A stretch of 64,000 nucleotides of DNA from Castellaniella daejeonensis (GTDB taxonomy: Bacteria; Pseudomonadota; Gammaproteobacteria; Burkholderiales; Burkholderiaceae_B). Under the pieces are notes generated by a model. It had not been told where the DNA came from. It saw nothing but the letters and a program-made list of their open reading frames with translations, and ran no database searches. Positions 37,101 through 44,516 of this stretch are shown here, piece by piece. The DNA lies in assembly GCF_039523555.1 (NCBI RefSeq), contig NZ_BAAAFN010000015.1, forward strand, positions 62,001 to 126,000, written 5' to 3'. Position 1 is the first letter of the stretch. Each line of letters starts with the position of its first letter. The translations under genes were made by a program, and so were the position numbers.

Positions 37101-38092
37101 GGAGGGCCCGGAATCGCCTGGATGACGCGGCCGCGCGTGTCGTAGATCCAGCTGCGCACGCGCGAGCGCCGGCCATCGGCCGCTTCGAGTGTGACACCGG
37201 TCAGGGCGGCGGGGTGCCCGGCCTGCCGTTCGGGCTCGTAGTGATAGCGGCGGCGCATGCCGTCCGGGCGCTGCACGGCGCGCAGCAGGATCGGGGCCGG
37301 ACCGGGTGCATGCCCGGGGGAAACAGTGTCAGTGGACGATGCCGGCGCAGGCGCCGCGGCTTCTTCGGTACGGGCATGCTCGTAGCGGAAGACGCCCAGG
37401 GGGGTGTCCAGCGTGTGCAGGCGGGGGTTCGGCCCCGATGCATCGTAGCCGAGCCGCAGCGCGTGGTCGCCGCGCCGGATCGTCCGCATCAGGCCGTCCA
37501 GGGGGCCGCCGGTGTGGCGTTCGACGACGATGTCGGGCCGGCCGGGTGTGCCGATCGTTTGCAGCCGGCCCTGCGCGTCGAAGTCCAGCCGCCTGCCGCC
37601 GGGGCCCTGCCAGGTTGCGGCAGGCGGTTCCGGCGACAGGATGCGGCCATCGGCGTGCGAGGCGCCCTGGCCCCGGGCGCTGAAGCGCACGTTGCGGCCG
37701 TCGGGCAGTTCGAGCCGCCAGCCGCCGGGGTGCGCCCGCAACCGGATGTCGTATTCGCTGGTCCAGCCGGGGCCCAGGGGGCCGTCCGCCCCGGAGCCGG
37801 AGCGGTACAGGCGGACGAAGGACGGGTGTTCCGCCCGAAGCGGTTCGGGCAGGTCGGCTTCCCGCAGGAATTTCTCGCCGGTGGCCAGGTGCACGGGATT
37901 GGCGATGCCCGGATCGGGGGCGGGCTCGGCCGCCGGCCCGTGCGCGGACGCCGCGCCGCAGGGCACCCGCATCTGCGGCGCGGGACAGCTCAGGGTGGCG
38001 TGCGCGGGGGTGGGCGCCGGCCCGCAGGCGAGCGCCAGCGGCAGGCCGGCGAGCCAGGGCGGAAAGCGGCGTCGGACAAGGGTTTCGGGCAT
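34178..38092 (-). CDS. exported RHS-repeat protein with C-terminal DUF2235/Tle1-like lipase domain
   Basis: A 1304-residue protein. A probable Sec signal (cleavage after AHA near residue 32) leads into a DUF6531-type segment (NPVHLATGEKFLREADL), then YD/RHS repeats and the RHS core (PGQDEDPATGWHDNVFRTF...YLEPDPLG). The core closes with DPLGL at about 966-970. The last 334 residues form an alpha/beta-hydrolase domain with AFDGTRYG, nucleophile S1055 (GYSRGA), D1100 (LFDTVAQ) and H1160 (GAHADIGGG), the DUF2235/Tle1 triad pattern. An RHS shell with a phospholipase tip suggests an interbacterial or host-directed toxin. No VgrG, PAAR or immunity gene is adjacent: downstream is argS, upstream a divergent DUF1840 gene. 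Confidence 0.88.
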   Translation of the reverse strand: MPETLVRRRFPPWLAGLPLALACGPAPTPAHATLSCPAPQMRVPCGAASAHGPAAEPAPDPGIANPVHLATGEKFLREADLPEPLRAEHPSFVRLYRSGSGADGPLGPGWTSEYDIRLRAHPGGWRLELPDGRNVRFSARGQGASHADGRILSPEPPAATWQGPGGRRLDFDAQGRLQTIGTPGRPDIVVERHTGGPLDGLMRTIRRGDHALRLGYDASGPNPRLHTLDTPLGVFRYEHARTEEAAAPAPASSTDTVSPGHAPGPAPILLRAVQRPDGMRRRYHYEPERQAGHPAALTGVTLEAADGRRSRVRSWIYDTRGRVIQAIPGPPGTTTGRLQLHYPPGRPDSGPTRVASAHGWAEVRHALQGGRLVPRSMRTSACAACPETVLGIDHDARGRLAAIGGLRIRHTPDDRIRALAEAHGGWPGLRLDYAPEGRLVRWSSRLTGTTRLAYDPQGRLSGQERAGGRRTDIRRDAIGRPVRLLHAAPGLPTLEVGLRWRGDRPIRLSHPEETEYLQHDTHGRVTARAVHRPRPGGDVAYRERFAYDERGRLARHDLPEGGALRYAWSETGRLHRLDWEAADGTLHTVIESIPGLAGYRYGNGLWLRTAAGPGGQAETLVVSDGPRIMWGERRRHDARGRVVRLSTFLAPGPAETPGAMPAAAGSSPPPAAAASPPASHWHHLLLAYDDRDRLAGIQDAATRTWLAWGEDGRLAARLDRHTFAPDATRRGGTPAAPHDAPRPAPAPSLPGDQPFTPPITRDAGGLPLAVGGRGVRYQAQGRPAEVREAGRVLARYAHNARGQRIRAILDGQETERYYLDNRLAAIWRRPAPHPGHPQAFGITQRYLYAGEVPVGLLHTEADGRTRLYYLHADLLGAPVLATDADRAVRWAARYDALGRATRLRGDLDLPLRRPGQDEDPATGWHDNVFRTFLPERGHYLEPDPLGPLPGQQALGYAAQQPLRHADPLGLILLAFDGTRYGPRNQGNVWKLAQSYEDGPAYYHAGPGNAYYTDWDAITAAGSRQILQNQWQSLLNALDRAQGAAAPVPIDILGYSRGAALARDFANRIARHTRDGWFSYDDPLRGSIGLCVDLRFLGLFDTVAQFGLLGAANAGFDLGIAGAWHWVAHAVALHELRALFPLVSAAGDTGNTVEAPFIGAHADIGGGLLLDERMQPIPDGDLSDVALNWMRWQALAALVPLAELAPADRTVSRPLLHDERTPALRGLPPGDRALQDATARTIGLQGADARLGDEQRRIVEAFIRRADGTGGDPASVAGHVDMATYGAWLETALGLPGMAPPARRP

Positions 38093-38184
38093 GGGGAACC
38101 TGCTGTCGGAGCGCCCATTGTGCTGCTTGGCAGGGGGTTGAAGTTCGGGTAGTGTATGGATGTGTCCATTGCAGGAAATCCACC

Positions 38185-38529
38185 ATGCTCGTTTTGTTCC
38201 AATCGAAATCTGCGGCGGAAGTCCTGATGTTCGCCCAGCATGCCCGGCCCATCCTGGTGGCCGCCGGCAAGACCTTCGACACGCCCGGCCTGCCGGAACG
38301 CGGCGTCATCACCCGGGCGCAGCTGGACACGGCCATCGCGGGCATCGAAGCGCTGGTGGCCGCCGATCCCGGCCACGACGACGCCTCCGGCGATCACGAC
38401 GACACGGTCGAGCACCCCATCGCCCAGCCGGTCGGCATGCGACGCCGGGCATGGCCGCTCTTGACCATGCTGCGGCTGGCCCGCGAAAAGGGCGAAGACG
38501 TCACCTGGGAACCCGCGCCGTCCTGGTAA
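38185..38529 (+). CDS. DUF1840 family protein
   Basis: A 114-residue cytoplasmic protein starting MLVLFQSKSAAEVLMFAQHARPIL, typical of DUF1840, a small beta/gamma-proteobacterial family of unknown function. The middle is acidic and His/Asp-rich (DPGHDDASGDHDD) and the end reads LLTMLRLAREKGEDVTWEPA. The ATG at 38185 is preceded by AGGAAA. It diverges from the RHS gene and is followed 29 bases later by another small gene. Nothing in it resembles a known immunity protein. Confidence 0.87.
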   Translation: MLVLFQSKSAAEVLMFAQHARPILVAAGKTFDTPGLPERGVITRAQLDTAIAGIEALVAADPGHDDASGDHDDTVEHPIAQPVGMRRRAWPLLTMLRLAREKGEDVTWEPAPSW

Positions 38530-38558
38530 ATTCACGCATTTCGCACGGAGAAGCACCC

Positions 38559-38876
38559 ATGCAGGGTCATGTAATCGTGATTTTCGATGCCCACCTCTCG
38601 CTGGAACTGCCTGTCGATGCCCCGGTAGACCCGGATCGCGCACGCGCCGCCCGCGAATGGTTCGAACAGACCTGGGAATCCCTGGGATGCGAGCCCTTGC
38701 GGGTCAGCGGCAAGGTGCTGCTGCTGGACAAGATCCTGGGGGTGGCCGATGCCCTGGGCTACAGCCGCCTGTCCGCGCAACCCGACCTGGCGAACGAATT
38801 CGCCGGCCATGCCGTCCAGGCGCTGGAAAAGCCGCGCGTGACGGTCGACCTGCCGGGTCTGGCCATCGTGTACTGA
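38559..38876 (+). CDS. conserved hypothetical protein
   Basis: A 105-residue soluble protein with no recognised domain. It begins MQGHVIVIFDAHLSLELPVD and has a predicted alpha/beta character. A GGAG Shine-Dalgarno sits at the right distance from the ATG at 38559. It probably shares a transcript with the DUF1840 gene and ends before the leuA terminator, which is read in the opposite direction. No signal peptide or membrane segment. Confidence 0.75.
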   Translation: MQGHVIVIFDAHLSLELPVDAPVDPDRARAAREWFEQTWESLGCEPLRVSGKVLLLDKILGVADALGYSRLSAQPDLANEFAGHAVQALEKPRVTVDLPGLAIVY

Positions 38877-38903
38877 TCGGCCGGCGCCATCTCCTGCGCA
38901 AGC

Positions 38904-38928
38904 AAAAACCCCGTCCTGTGGGACGGGG
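38904..38928 (-). terminator. Rho-independent terminator of leuA
   Basis: On the minus strand, CCCCGTCC (pairing with GGACGGGG) forms a perfect 8-bp stem with a 4-base loop, followed immediately by TTTTT (plus-strand AAAAA at 38904-38908). It lies about 120 bases downstream of the leuA stop and opposes the small gene ending at 38876. Confidence 0.75.
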
Positions 38929-39015
38929 CTGAACGAGACGGGCGCTTGTGGTGCCGGATGAACCCCGGGATGCGGGGACGGCGCCTGCCCGATGGGCGCT
39001 GTGGTTCCTGATGGC

Positions 39016-39041
39016 GGGCGGCCCTTTTCGCAGGGCCGCCC
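39016..39041. repeat. perfect inverted repeat just after the leuA stop
   Basis: GGGCGGCCC and GGGCCGCCC form a perfect 9-bp stem around an 8-base loop (TTTTCGCA), 9 bases beyond the leuA stop codon. It lacks a T-run in the leuA direction, so it may be an mRNA 3'-end stabiliser upstream of the terminator at 38904-38928. Confidence 0.5.
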
Positions 39042-39050
39042 CTGTGTTTC

Positions 39051-40754
39051 CTAGGCCGCGACCGATGCGTGCGGCCGGATGTCCCCGCCAGCTGCCGCGT
39101 GGCGGTTGACGGCGCTCAGGATCGCCAGGAAGGACGAGGTCACGATGTCCTCGTGGATGCCGACGCCGTAACCGCTGGGGGCGTCCTGGATGCGCATCTC
39201 GATGTAGGACGCCGCACGGGTATCGGTGCCGGTGCCGATGGCGTGTTCCTGGTAGTCCATCACGCGGGCCTCGATACCCAGCGCGTCCACAAAGGCCGAG
39301 ATCGCGCCGTCGCCCTGGCCCGAAAGATGGCGGACCTGGCCGTCGATTTCCAACTCGACCTCGATCATGAACTGCTTCTGGCCGGTGGTCTTGGGGCTGC
39401 CGGTGATGCGGTGCCGGATCAGCTTCATCGGCGCTTCGCGGTCCAGGTATTCGCTGGAGAAGATCTCGAACACGTCCTTGGGCGTGACTTCGCGGCCCGT
39501 CTCGTCGGTGACGCGCTGGATGGCGCGGCTGAATTCGATCTGCAGGCGGCGCGGCAGGATCAGGCCGTGTTCCTGTTCGAGCAGGAAGGACACGCCGCCC
39601 TTGCCGGACTGGCTGTTGACGCGGATGACGGCGTCGTAGCTGCGGCCCAGGTCGGCCGGGTCGATGGGCAGGTACGGTACTTCCCACGGCGCGTCGGCCT
39701 GCTGCACCGCGAAGCCCTTCTTGATGGCATCCTGGTGCGAGCCGGAAAAAGCCGTGAAGACCAGGTCGCCGGCGTAGGGGTGGCGCGGGTGCACGGGCAA
39801 CTGGTTGCAGTATTCCACGCAGCGGCGGACTTCGTCGATGTCGGAGAAATCCAGGCCCGGGTGGATGCCCTGGGTGTACAGGTTCAGCGCCAGGGTGACC
39901 AGGTCCACATTGCCGGTGCGCTCGCCGTTGCCGAACAGGCACCCTTCGATGCGGTCGGCCCCGGCCATGACGGCGAATTCGGCGGCGGCCACGGCCGTGC
40001 CCCGGTCGTTGTGGGGGTGAACGCTGAGGACGATCTTGTCGCGCTGGGCCAGATGGGTGTGCATCCATTCGATCTGGTCGGCGTACAGGTTCGGCGTGGT
40101 GGCCTCGATCGTGGCCGGCAGGTTCAGGATGATCTTGTCCTGGACGGTCGGCTGCCAGGTGTCGACCACGGCGTTGCAGACTTCCAGCGCGAAATCGGGC
40201 TCGGTCGTGCTGAAGACTTCCGGCGAATATTCGTAGCGCCAGTGGGTTTCGGGGTGCTTGGCGACTTCGGCCTTGACCATCCTGGTGCCTTCGACGGCGA
40301 TGGCGCGGACCTCGTCGCGGCTCATGCGGAAGACGATCTTGCGGAAGGCCGGCGCGCACGCGTTGTACATGTGGACGATGGCGTGCCTTGCGCCTGCGCA
40401 TGCCTCGACGGTGCGCTGGATCAGGTCTTCACGGGCCTGGGTCAGGGCGATGATGGTGACGTCATCGGGGATGCGGTTTTCGTCGACCAGCTTGCGCACG
40501 AAATCGAAATCGGTCTGGGATGCGGACGGGAAACCAACCTCGATTTCCTTGAAGCCGATCTTGATCAGTTGCTCGAAGAAGCGCAGCTTGCGCTCGACGC
40601 TCATGGGTTCGATCAGCGCCTGGTTGCCGTCGCGCAGGTCGGTGCTCATCCAGATCGGGGGGGTGGCGATGCGGCGGCTGGGCCAGGTGCGTTCGGCGAA
40701 GTCGCGTGCAAACGGGGCGAACGGGATGTATTTGTCGGCGGGGTTCTTGATCAT
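39051..40754 (-). CDS. leuA: 2-isopropylmalate synthase
   Basis: First committed enzyme of leucine synthesis, condensing 2-oxoisovalerate with acetyl-CoA; 567 residues, the long form. The N-terminus reads MIKNPADKYIPFAPF. The HMGL-type metal and substrate motif is STDLRDGNQAL, and the zinc/histidine block is VSVHPHNDRGTAVA-like (VLSVHPHNDRGTA). The C-terminal regulatory LeuA dimer domain binds leucine in this family. The ATG at 40754 has AGGT in front. It is preceded by a leucine-rich leader peptide gene (40844-40966), so it is probably controlled both by feedback and at the leader. Confidence 0.96.
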   Translation of the reverse strand: MIKNPADKYIPFAPFARDFAERTWPSRRIATPPIWMSTDLRDGNQALIEPMSVERKLRFFEQLIKIGFKEIEVGFPSASQTDFDFVRKLVDENRIPDDVTIIALTQAREDLIQRTVEACAGARHAIVHMYNACAPAFRKIVFRMSRDEVRAIAVEGTRMVKAEVAKHPETHWRYEYSPEVFSTTEPDFALEVCNAVVDTWQPTVQDKIILNLPATIEATTPNLYADQIEWMHTHLAQRDKIVLSVHPHNDRGTAVAAAEFAVMAGADRIEGCLFGNGERTGNVDLVTLALNLYTQGIHPGLDFSDIDEVRRCVEYCNQLPVHPRHPYAGDLVFTAFSGSHQDAIKKGFAVQQADAPWEVPYLPIDPADLGRSYDAVIRVNSQSGKGGVSFLLEQEHGLILPRRLQIEFSRAIQRVTDETGREVTPKDVFEIFSSEYLDREAPMKLIRHRITGSPKTTGQKQFMIEVELEIDGQVRHLSGQGDGAISAFVDALGIEARVMDYQEHAIGTGTDTRAASYIEMRIQDAPSGYGVGIHEDIVTSSFLAILSAVNRHAAAGGDIRPHASVAA

Positions 40755-40768
40755 GTCATTACCTGTCA

Positions 40769-40782
40769 GGGCGTGTGCGCCC
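40769..40782 (-). promoter_or_regulatory. small hairpin directly upstream of the leuA ribosome-binding site
   Basis: GGGCG-loop-CGCCC (5-bp stem, 4-base loop) ends 5 bases before the AGGT that precedes the leuA ATG. A second possible pairing brings the end of the leader peptide gene (40852-40858) against 40821-40827, seven pairs with one G-U. Together they could form part of a leader switch, but no clear U-tract terminator is present. Confidence 0.4.
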
Positions 40783-40843
40783 GGATCGCGGACGCGGGAA
40801 TGCGAGGGTGTGGCGAAACAGGCTGCCGAACTGCCACGCGGCG

Positions 40844-40966
40844 CTAGGCCCGGCAACCGATCGCTAGCAGCAGTAGGCCCGACAGGGAGAGGAGAGGCAA
40901 CGGACGCGCGCAACCCGCAGCGGGGCGCTGCTGGGCATCGTGAAAAGAAGTGCGCGTGACGTTCAT
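40844..40966 (-). CDS. leuL: leucine-rich leader peptide upstream of leuA
   Basis: A 40-codon frame from ATG 40966 to TAG 40844-40846, ending 89 bases before leuA. Codons 23-34 hold eight leucines in twelve positions (23, 25, 26, 28 and 31-34), including two CTA codons that are rare in such GC-rich DNA. The peptide begins MNVTRTSFHDAQQRP and ends AIGCRA. This is the layout of an amino-acid leader peptide that senses charged leucyl-tRNA. No strong Shine-Dalgarno or promoter is evident, so the start is the main uncertainty. Confidence 0.75.
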   Translation of the reverse strand: MNVTRTSFHDAQQRPAAGCARPLPLLSLSGLLLLAIGCRA

Positions 40967-41044
40967 GTATGGAAGTCAAACATAATTCCGGCCGCTTGGC
41001 AAGCGCCGCATGCGCCGTCCCCTGGGTGGCTGGGCGCCGGAACC

Positions 41045-41114
41045 GCGCAGGCGCCCCGGAGTGCGGCGCCTGCGCAACGGCAAGCCGGGCGGACGGCGGT
41101 GCCGCCGTCCCGGC
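41045..41114. repeat. two tandem strong hairpins (REP-like or terminator pair)
   Basis: GCGCAGGCGCC and GGCGCCTGCGC (41045-41055 and 41065-41075) form a perfect 11-bp stem with a 9-base loop. GGACGGCGG and CCGCCGTCC (41091-41110) form a second stem that extends to GCCG/CGGC at 41084-41114. They follow the stop of the leftward membrane-protein gene (41129) and precede the leuA leader. They probably end transcription of that gene, or protect its 3' end. Confidence 0.55.
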
Positions 41115-41128
41115 CTGCGCTCGTCGGC

Positions 41129-41671
41129 CTACTGCCGCTGGCGGGCGTTTTCCAGGATGGCGAGCTGTTCGGCCGCCCGGTGCAGGCGGCTGGCGCGGCC
41201 GGCGGAGAGCTCGTCCCGGGTGAGCAGCAGGTCGCCCACGCGCAGAGGTTCGTCACGGGTCTGCCAGGCCCACAGCAGGACATCGAGCGCGGCGCCGGAC
41301 AGCTGGTCGGCCAGTTGCTGGAACGAGGCGGGATCCACGGGACGCAGGCGGGCTCGTGCCAGGATCGCGCGCACCGCCAGCCAGGTCAGGTAGGCCAGCA
41401 GCAGGGAGCCGAGCGTGACCAGCGCGCCCCAGAAGTATGGGTTGTAGCGCTGCAGCAGGGCGGTGGCTTCCGCCCCCACGATGCGGTTTCCGGCATAATC
41501 GATGCCGTTGCCGAAAGCCAGCAGGCGGTTCAGCGCGTCATACCAGAGCAGGACGACCACCACGACGAGGGCGGACGCAAGAATCTTGGACGTGGCCGTG
41601 AGCTTGAGCAGGATCTTGCGCAGCAGGGCATGATCCCGACGGCTGGAGGATTCGTTTCGTTCCGGTTTCAT
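41129..41671 (-). CDS. conserved membrane protein of unknown function
   Basis: A 180-residue protein with a basic N-terminal tail and two transmembrane helices (about 28-45 and 80-105). A soluble C-terminal part is rich in Leu/Arg and has a heptad-like helix at the end (LHRAAEQLAILENARQRQ). I recognise no family. It is divergent from rpoN with only 36 bases between start codons, so each promoter probably lies in or near the other gene. Strong hairpins follow its stop. Confidence 0.75.
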   Translation of the reverse strand: MKPERNESSSRRDHALLRKILLKLTATSKILASALVVVVVLLWYDALNRLLAFGNGIDYAGNRIVGAEATALLQRYNPYFWGALVTLGSLLLAYLTWLAVRAILARARLRPVDPASFQQLADQLSGAALDVLLWAWQTRDEPLRVGDLLLTRDELSAGRASRLHRAAEQLAILENARQRQ

Positions 41672-41680
41672 GGCCGTATT

Positions 41681-41712
41681 TTAGATTGAACATGCCTTAG
41701 ATAGAACATGCG
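41681..41712. repeat. 16-bp tandem duplication spanning the rpoN start codon
   Basis: TTAGATTGAACATGCC and TTAGATAGAACATGCG are adjacent and match at 14 of 16 positions. The second copy contains the rpoN ATG (41708). The first copy contains an ATG (41692) read as ATG CCT TAG, a two-codon frame that ends just before rpoN. The duplication lies in the 36-base divergent gap and the start of rpoN. Confidence 0.65.
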
Positions 41713-43060
41713 CGCGCAACCGTCCCTGGAACTGGGCCAGCATCAGCACCTGACGCTGACGCCACAGTTGCGCCAGGCGCTGGCCCTGCTGCAATGCTCG
41801 TCCCAAGAGCTGGAGCAGGAAATCGCCCAGGCACTGGCCGACAATCCGCTGCTCGAGACTGTCGATCCGGAACCGGAATCGGCGGCCCAGGCCGAGCGGC
41901 TGGACCGCCTGTGGTCGCAGTCCGCGCGCGCCGCCTTGCCCGACGACCTGCCCGAACCGGGCCAGCCTGCCAGCCTGATCGATCACCTGCTGCAGCAATT
42001 GCATGCGACCCGTGCCACGGAGCGCGACTGCTTCCTGGTGATTCGGCTGATGGGCGAACTCGACGAGCGTGGCTATCTGGAATTCGATCCGGCCGCGCTG
42101 TCCGCGGACCTGCCGCCGGAACTGGACGTCGAGGACGAGGAATGGACCACGGCGTTGCGCCTGCTGCAGTCCTTCGATCCCGCGGGGGTGGGCGCGCGCG
42201 ATCTGCCCGAATGCCTGCGGCTGCAGTTGCGGGCGCGCGCCGGCGAATGGCCTGCGGACGTGCTGGCCTGTGCCCACCGCCTGACCGGCCATCTGGAAGA
42301 CCTGGGTGCCGGACGATGGGGGCGCCTGTGCGAGGCGCTGGGCTGCGACCGCGCGATGCTGGACGCCGCCCACAGGGTCCTGCGGCGCCTGGATCCCCGG
42401 CCAGCGGGCGCCTGGCAGGCCGATCCCGTTCATTACATCGTGCCCGACGTGCTGTTCCATCGGGCGGCGGACGGCTGGCGGGTCAGCCTCAATCCTGCCA
42501 TCGAGCCGCGCGTGCGCCTGAATCCTGAACTGGCGGACAGCCTGGCGGACCAGGATCTGTCTCCCGACCTGAGGGACCGGATGCGCCAGGCGCGCAGCCT
42601 GATCCACAACCTGGACCAGCGCCGGCAGACGATCCTGCGCGTGGCCGAATACATCGCGAAGCACCAGCAGGCGTTCCTGGAATCGGGCGTCGCGGCGCTG
42701 CGGCCGCTTACCCTGCGGGAAGTCGCGCAGGCGCTGGATCTTCACGAATCCACGATTTCGCGCGCCACGCGCCTCAAGTATGCGCAGACGCCCTGGGGCG
42801 TGCACGAGCTGAAATTCTTCTTCGGCACGGTGGTGCAGACCCGCTCCGGCGAGGATACCTCGGCGCTGGCGGTGCAGGCGCTGATGCGCGAGCTGCTGGC
42901 GTCGGAGCCGGCCGGCAAGCCCCTGTCCGACATGCGGCTGGCACAGATGCTGGCCGACCGGAACGTCGTGATCGCGCGGCGGACCGTGGCCAAGTACCGC
43001 GAAGCCATGGGCGTGCCGCCTGCCGGCGTGCGCAAGGTGCGCGGACCCGCGGGCGCCTAG
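41708..43060 (+). CDS. rpoN: RNA polymerase sigma-54 factor
   Basis: Sigma-54 of 450 residues. Region I is the Gln/Leu-rich activator-interacting segment (LELGQHQHLTLTPQLRQALALLQ). The core-binding region follows, and the C-terminal RpoN box is RRTVAKYREAMGVPP (about 424-438), which reads -24 promoter elements. It is somewhat shorter than the usual 470-500 residues, mainly in the acidic region II. The common neighbours lptB and hpf are absent; DUF2868 and DUF3482 genes follow instead. Confidence 0.95.
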   Translation: MRAQPSLELGQHQHLTLTPQLRQALALLQCSSQELEQEIAQALADNPLLETVDPEPESAAQAERLDRLWSQSARAALPDDLPEPGQPASLIDHLLQQLHATRATERDCFLVIRLMGELDERGYLEFDPAALSADLPPELDVEDEEWTTALRLLQSFDPAGVGARDLPECLRLQLRARAGEWPADVLACAHRLTGHLEDLGAGRWGRLCEALGCDRAMLDAAHRVLRRLDPRPAGAWQADPVHYIVPDVLFHRAADGWRVSLNPAIEPRVRLNPELADSLADQDLSPDLRDRMRQARSLIHNLDQRRQTILRVAEYIAKHQQAFLESGVAALRPLTLREVAQALDLHESTISRATRLKYAQTPWGVHELKFFFGTVVQTRSGEDTSALAVQALMRELLASEPAGKPLSDMRLAQMLADRNVVIARRTVAKYREAMGVPPAGVRKVRGPAGA

Positions 43061-43121
43061 GGTCGTGCGCCCGGTTCCGGTAAAACTCGGTATCATCTTG
43101 TTTTCATCCGCCCGTTTCCCC

Positions 43122-44516
43122 ATGCGGAACCGCCCGCCCACCGCCGCTCCCCACCCCGCCGGCCCGCTGCTCCAGTATTGGCAGGCCGAGGCCGTGCGTC
43201 TGCGAGAGGCGCACTGGGGGCCACTGGAAGACCGCGCCGCCTGCCAGGCCGCCCTGCGCGCGCCCGCCGACCTGGGGGTCCGCATCCTGGCGCGGGCAGC
43301 CTGGCTGGCCGAACACGGCGAGCTGCACGACCGCCTGGTCCAATGGTCCGTCGGCGCCCGCTGGGCGCTGGCGGTGCTCTGGCTGTGCGCCTGCCTGGCG
43401 GGCATCGGCACGGCCGCCGCCGTCCTGGGCCAGAGCCAGGTCAACCTGGCATTGGCGCTGCTGGGACTGCTGGGGCTGCATGCGCTCACCTTCCTGATCT
43501 GGCTGGCCGGCTGGCTGCCGGGATTGCCCGATTCGACCGCCCTGTCGCGCCTGTGGCTCTGGCTGACCCGGCGCCTGGTCCGGGGGCCGGATGCCGCCCT
43601 CGCGGCCCAGGCATTCCTGTCCCTGCTCGGCCGTGCGCGGGCCTGGAAGACCGCGATCGGCCTGATCAGCCACGGAGCCTGGACGGCGGCTTTCCTGGGG
43701 GCCCTGGCCACGCTGCTCCTGCTGTTGAGCGCGCGCCACTATACGTTCCATTGGGAAACCACCCTGCTGTCGCCGGATGTGTTCGTCGGCATGACCCGGA
43801 TACTGGGCAGCGTGCCCGGCCTGCTGGGCTTCGAGGCGCCCAGCGATGCCCTGATCGCCGCCAGCCTGGGCCCGCAGCCGCTGGCCGCCGGTGTCCAGGC
43901 CGAATGGTCCCTGTGGCTGATCGGATGCGTGCTCGTCTGGGGCCTGCTGCCGCGGCTGCTGGCATTGGCCGCCTGCATCCTGCACCTGCGCCGGCGCCTG
44001 GCCAGACTGACCGTGGACCCCGGCCTGCCGGGCTGGCTGGATTTGCGCGAGCGGCTGCTGCCCACGCACGCCAACCTGGGCATCGACCGCCCCGCGCCGG
44101 CGATCGACGGCGCAATCGGTCCCGCCGCCCCGGTGGCGGCTGCCGGCGGACGGGCCGCGGTGCTGGCCTACGAGCTGGGGCACGGCCTGGACTGGCCGCC
44201 GGCCCAGCTGCCGGACGACGTGGTGGATTTCGGCCGCTGCGACAGCCGGGAAGACCGCGCCCGCATCCGCGCGCTCCTGCGCACGCCGCCTGCGCACCTG
44301 CTTTTCGTCTGCGACGCGCGCCTGACGCCCGACCGCGGCGCCGCCGCCTGGCTGGACGAATTGCGCCGTTCCTGCCCCGATCTGCGCGCCCTGTGCCTGG
44401 GCGGCACGCCCGAACGCCTGCAGGCCTGGCAGGACGCCCTGTCGCACCAGGCCGTTCCCCGGATTTCCAGCCTGGACGGCTGGCTCGAACACATCGGAAG
44501 TGTCCCCCATGACTGA
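43122..44516 (+). CDS. DUF2868 membrane protein
   Basis: A 464-residue membrane protein with about four to six hydrophobic segments between residues 80 and 310 and a soluble C-terminal domain. The pattern (LLQYWQAEAVRLREAHWGPLEDRAA at the start, LISHGAWTAAFLGAL inside) is that of DUF2868 proteins. The ATG at 43122 gives the family-like N-terminus. The stop overlaps the start of the DUF3482 GTPase gene by 8 bases, so the two products are probably made together and may interact. Function unknown. Confidence 0.85.
   Translation: MRNRPPTAAPHPAGPLLQYWQAEAVRLREAHWGPLEDRAACQAALRAPADLGVRILARAAWLAEHGELHDRLVQWSVGARWALAVLWLCACLAGIGTAAAVLGQSQVNLALALLGLLGLHALTFLIWLAGWLPGLPDSTALSRLWLWLTRRLVRGPDAALAAQAFLSLLGRARAWKTAIGLISHGAWTAAFLGALATLLLLLSARHYTFHWETTLLSPDVFVGMTRILGSVPGLLGFEAPSDALIAASLGPQPLAAGVQAEWSLWLIGCVLVWGLLPRLLALAACILHLRRRLARLTVDPGLPGWLDLRERLLPTHANLGIDRPAPAIDGAIGPAAPVAAAGGRAAVLAYELGHGLDWPPAQLPDDVVDFGRCDSREDRARIRALLRTPPAHLLFVCDARLTPDRGAAAWLDELRRSCPDLRALCLGGTPERLQAWQDALSHQAVPRISSLDGWLEHIGSVPHD

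Noticed and set aside
34259..38152. A 1297-codon open frame on the plus strand opposite the RHS gene
   Set aside because: The RHS/DUF2235 motifs on the minus strand are unambiguous. The plus-strand translation has no recognisable domain and only mirrors codon bias.
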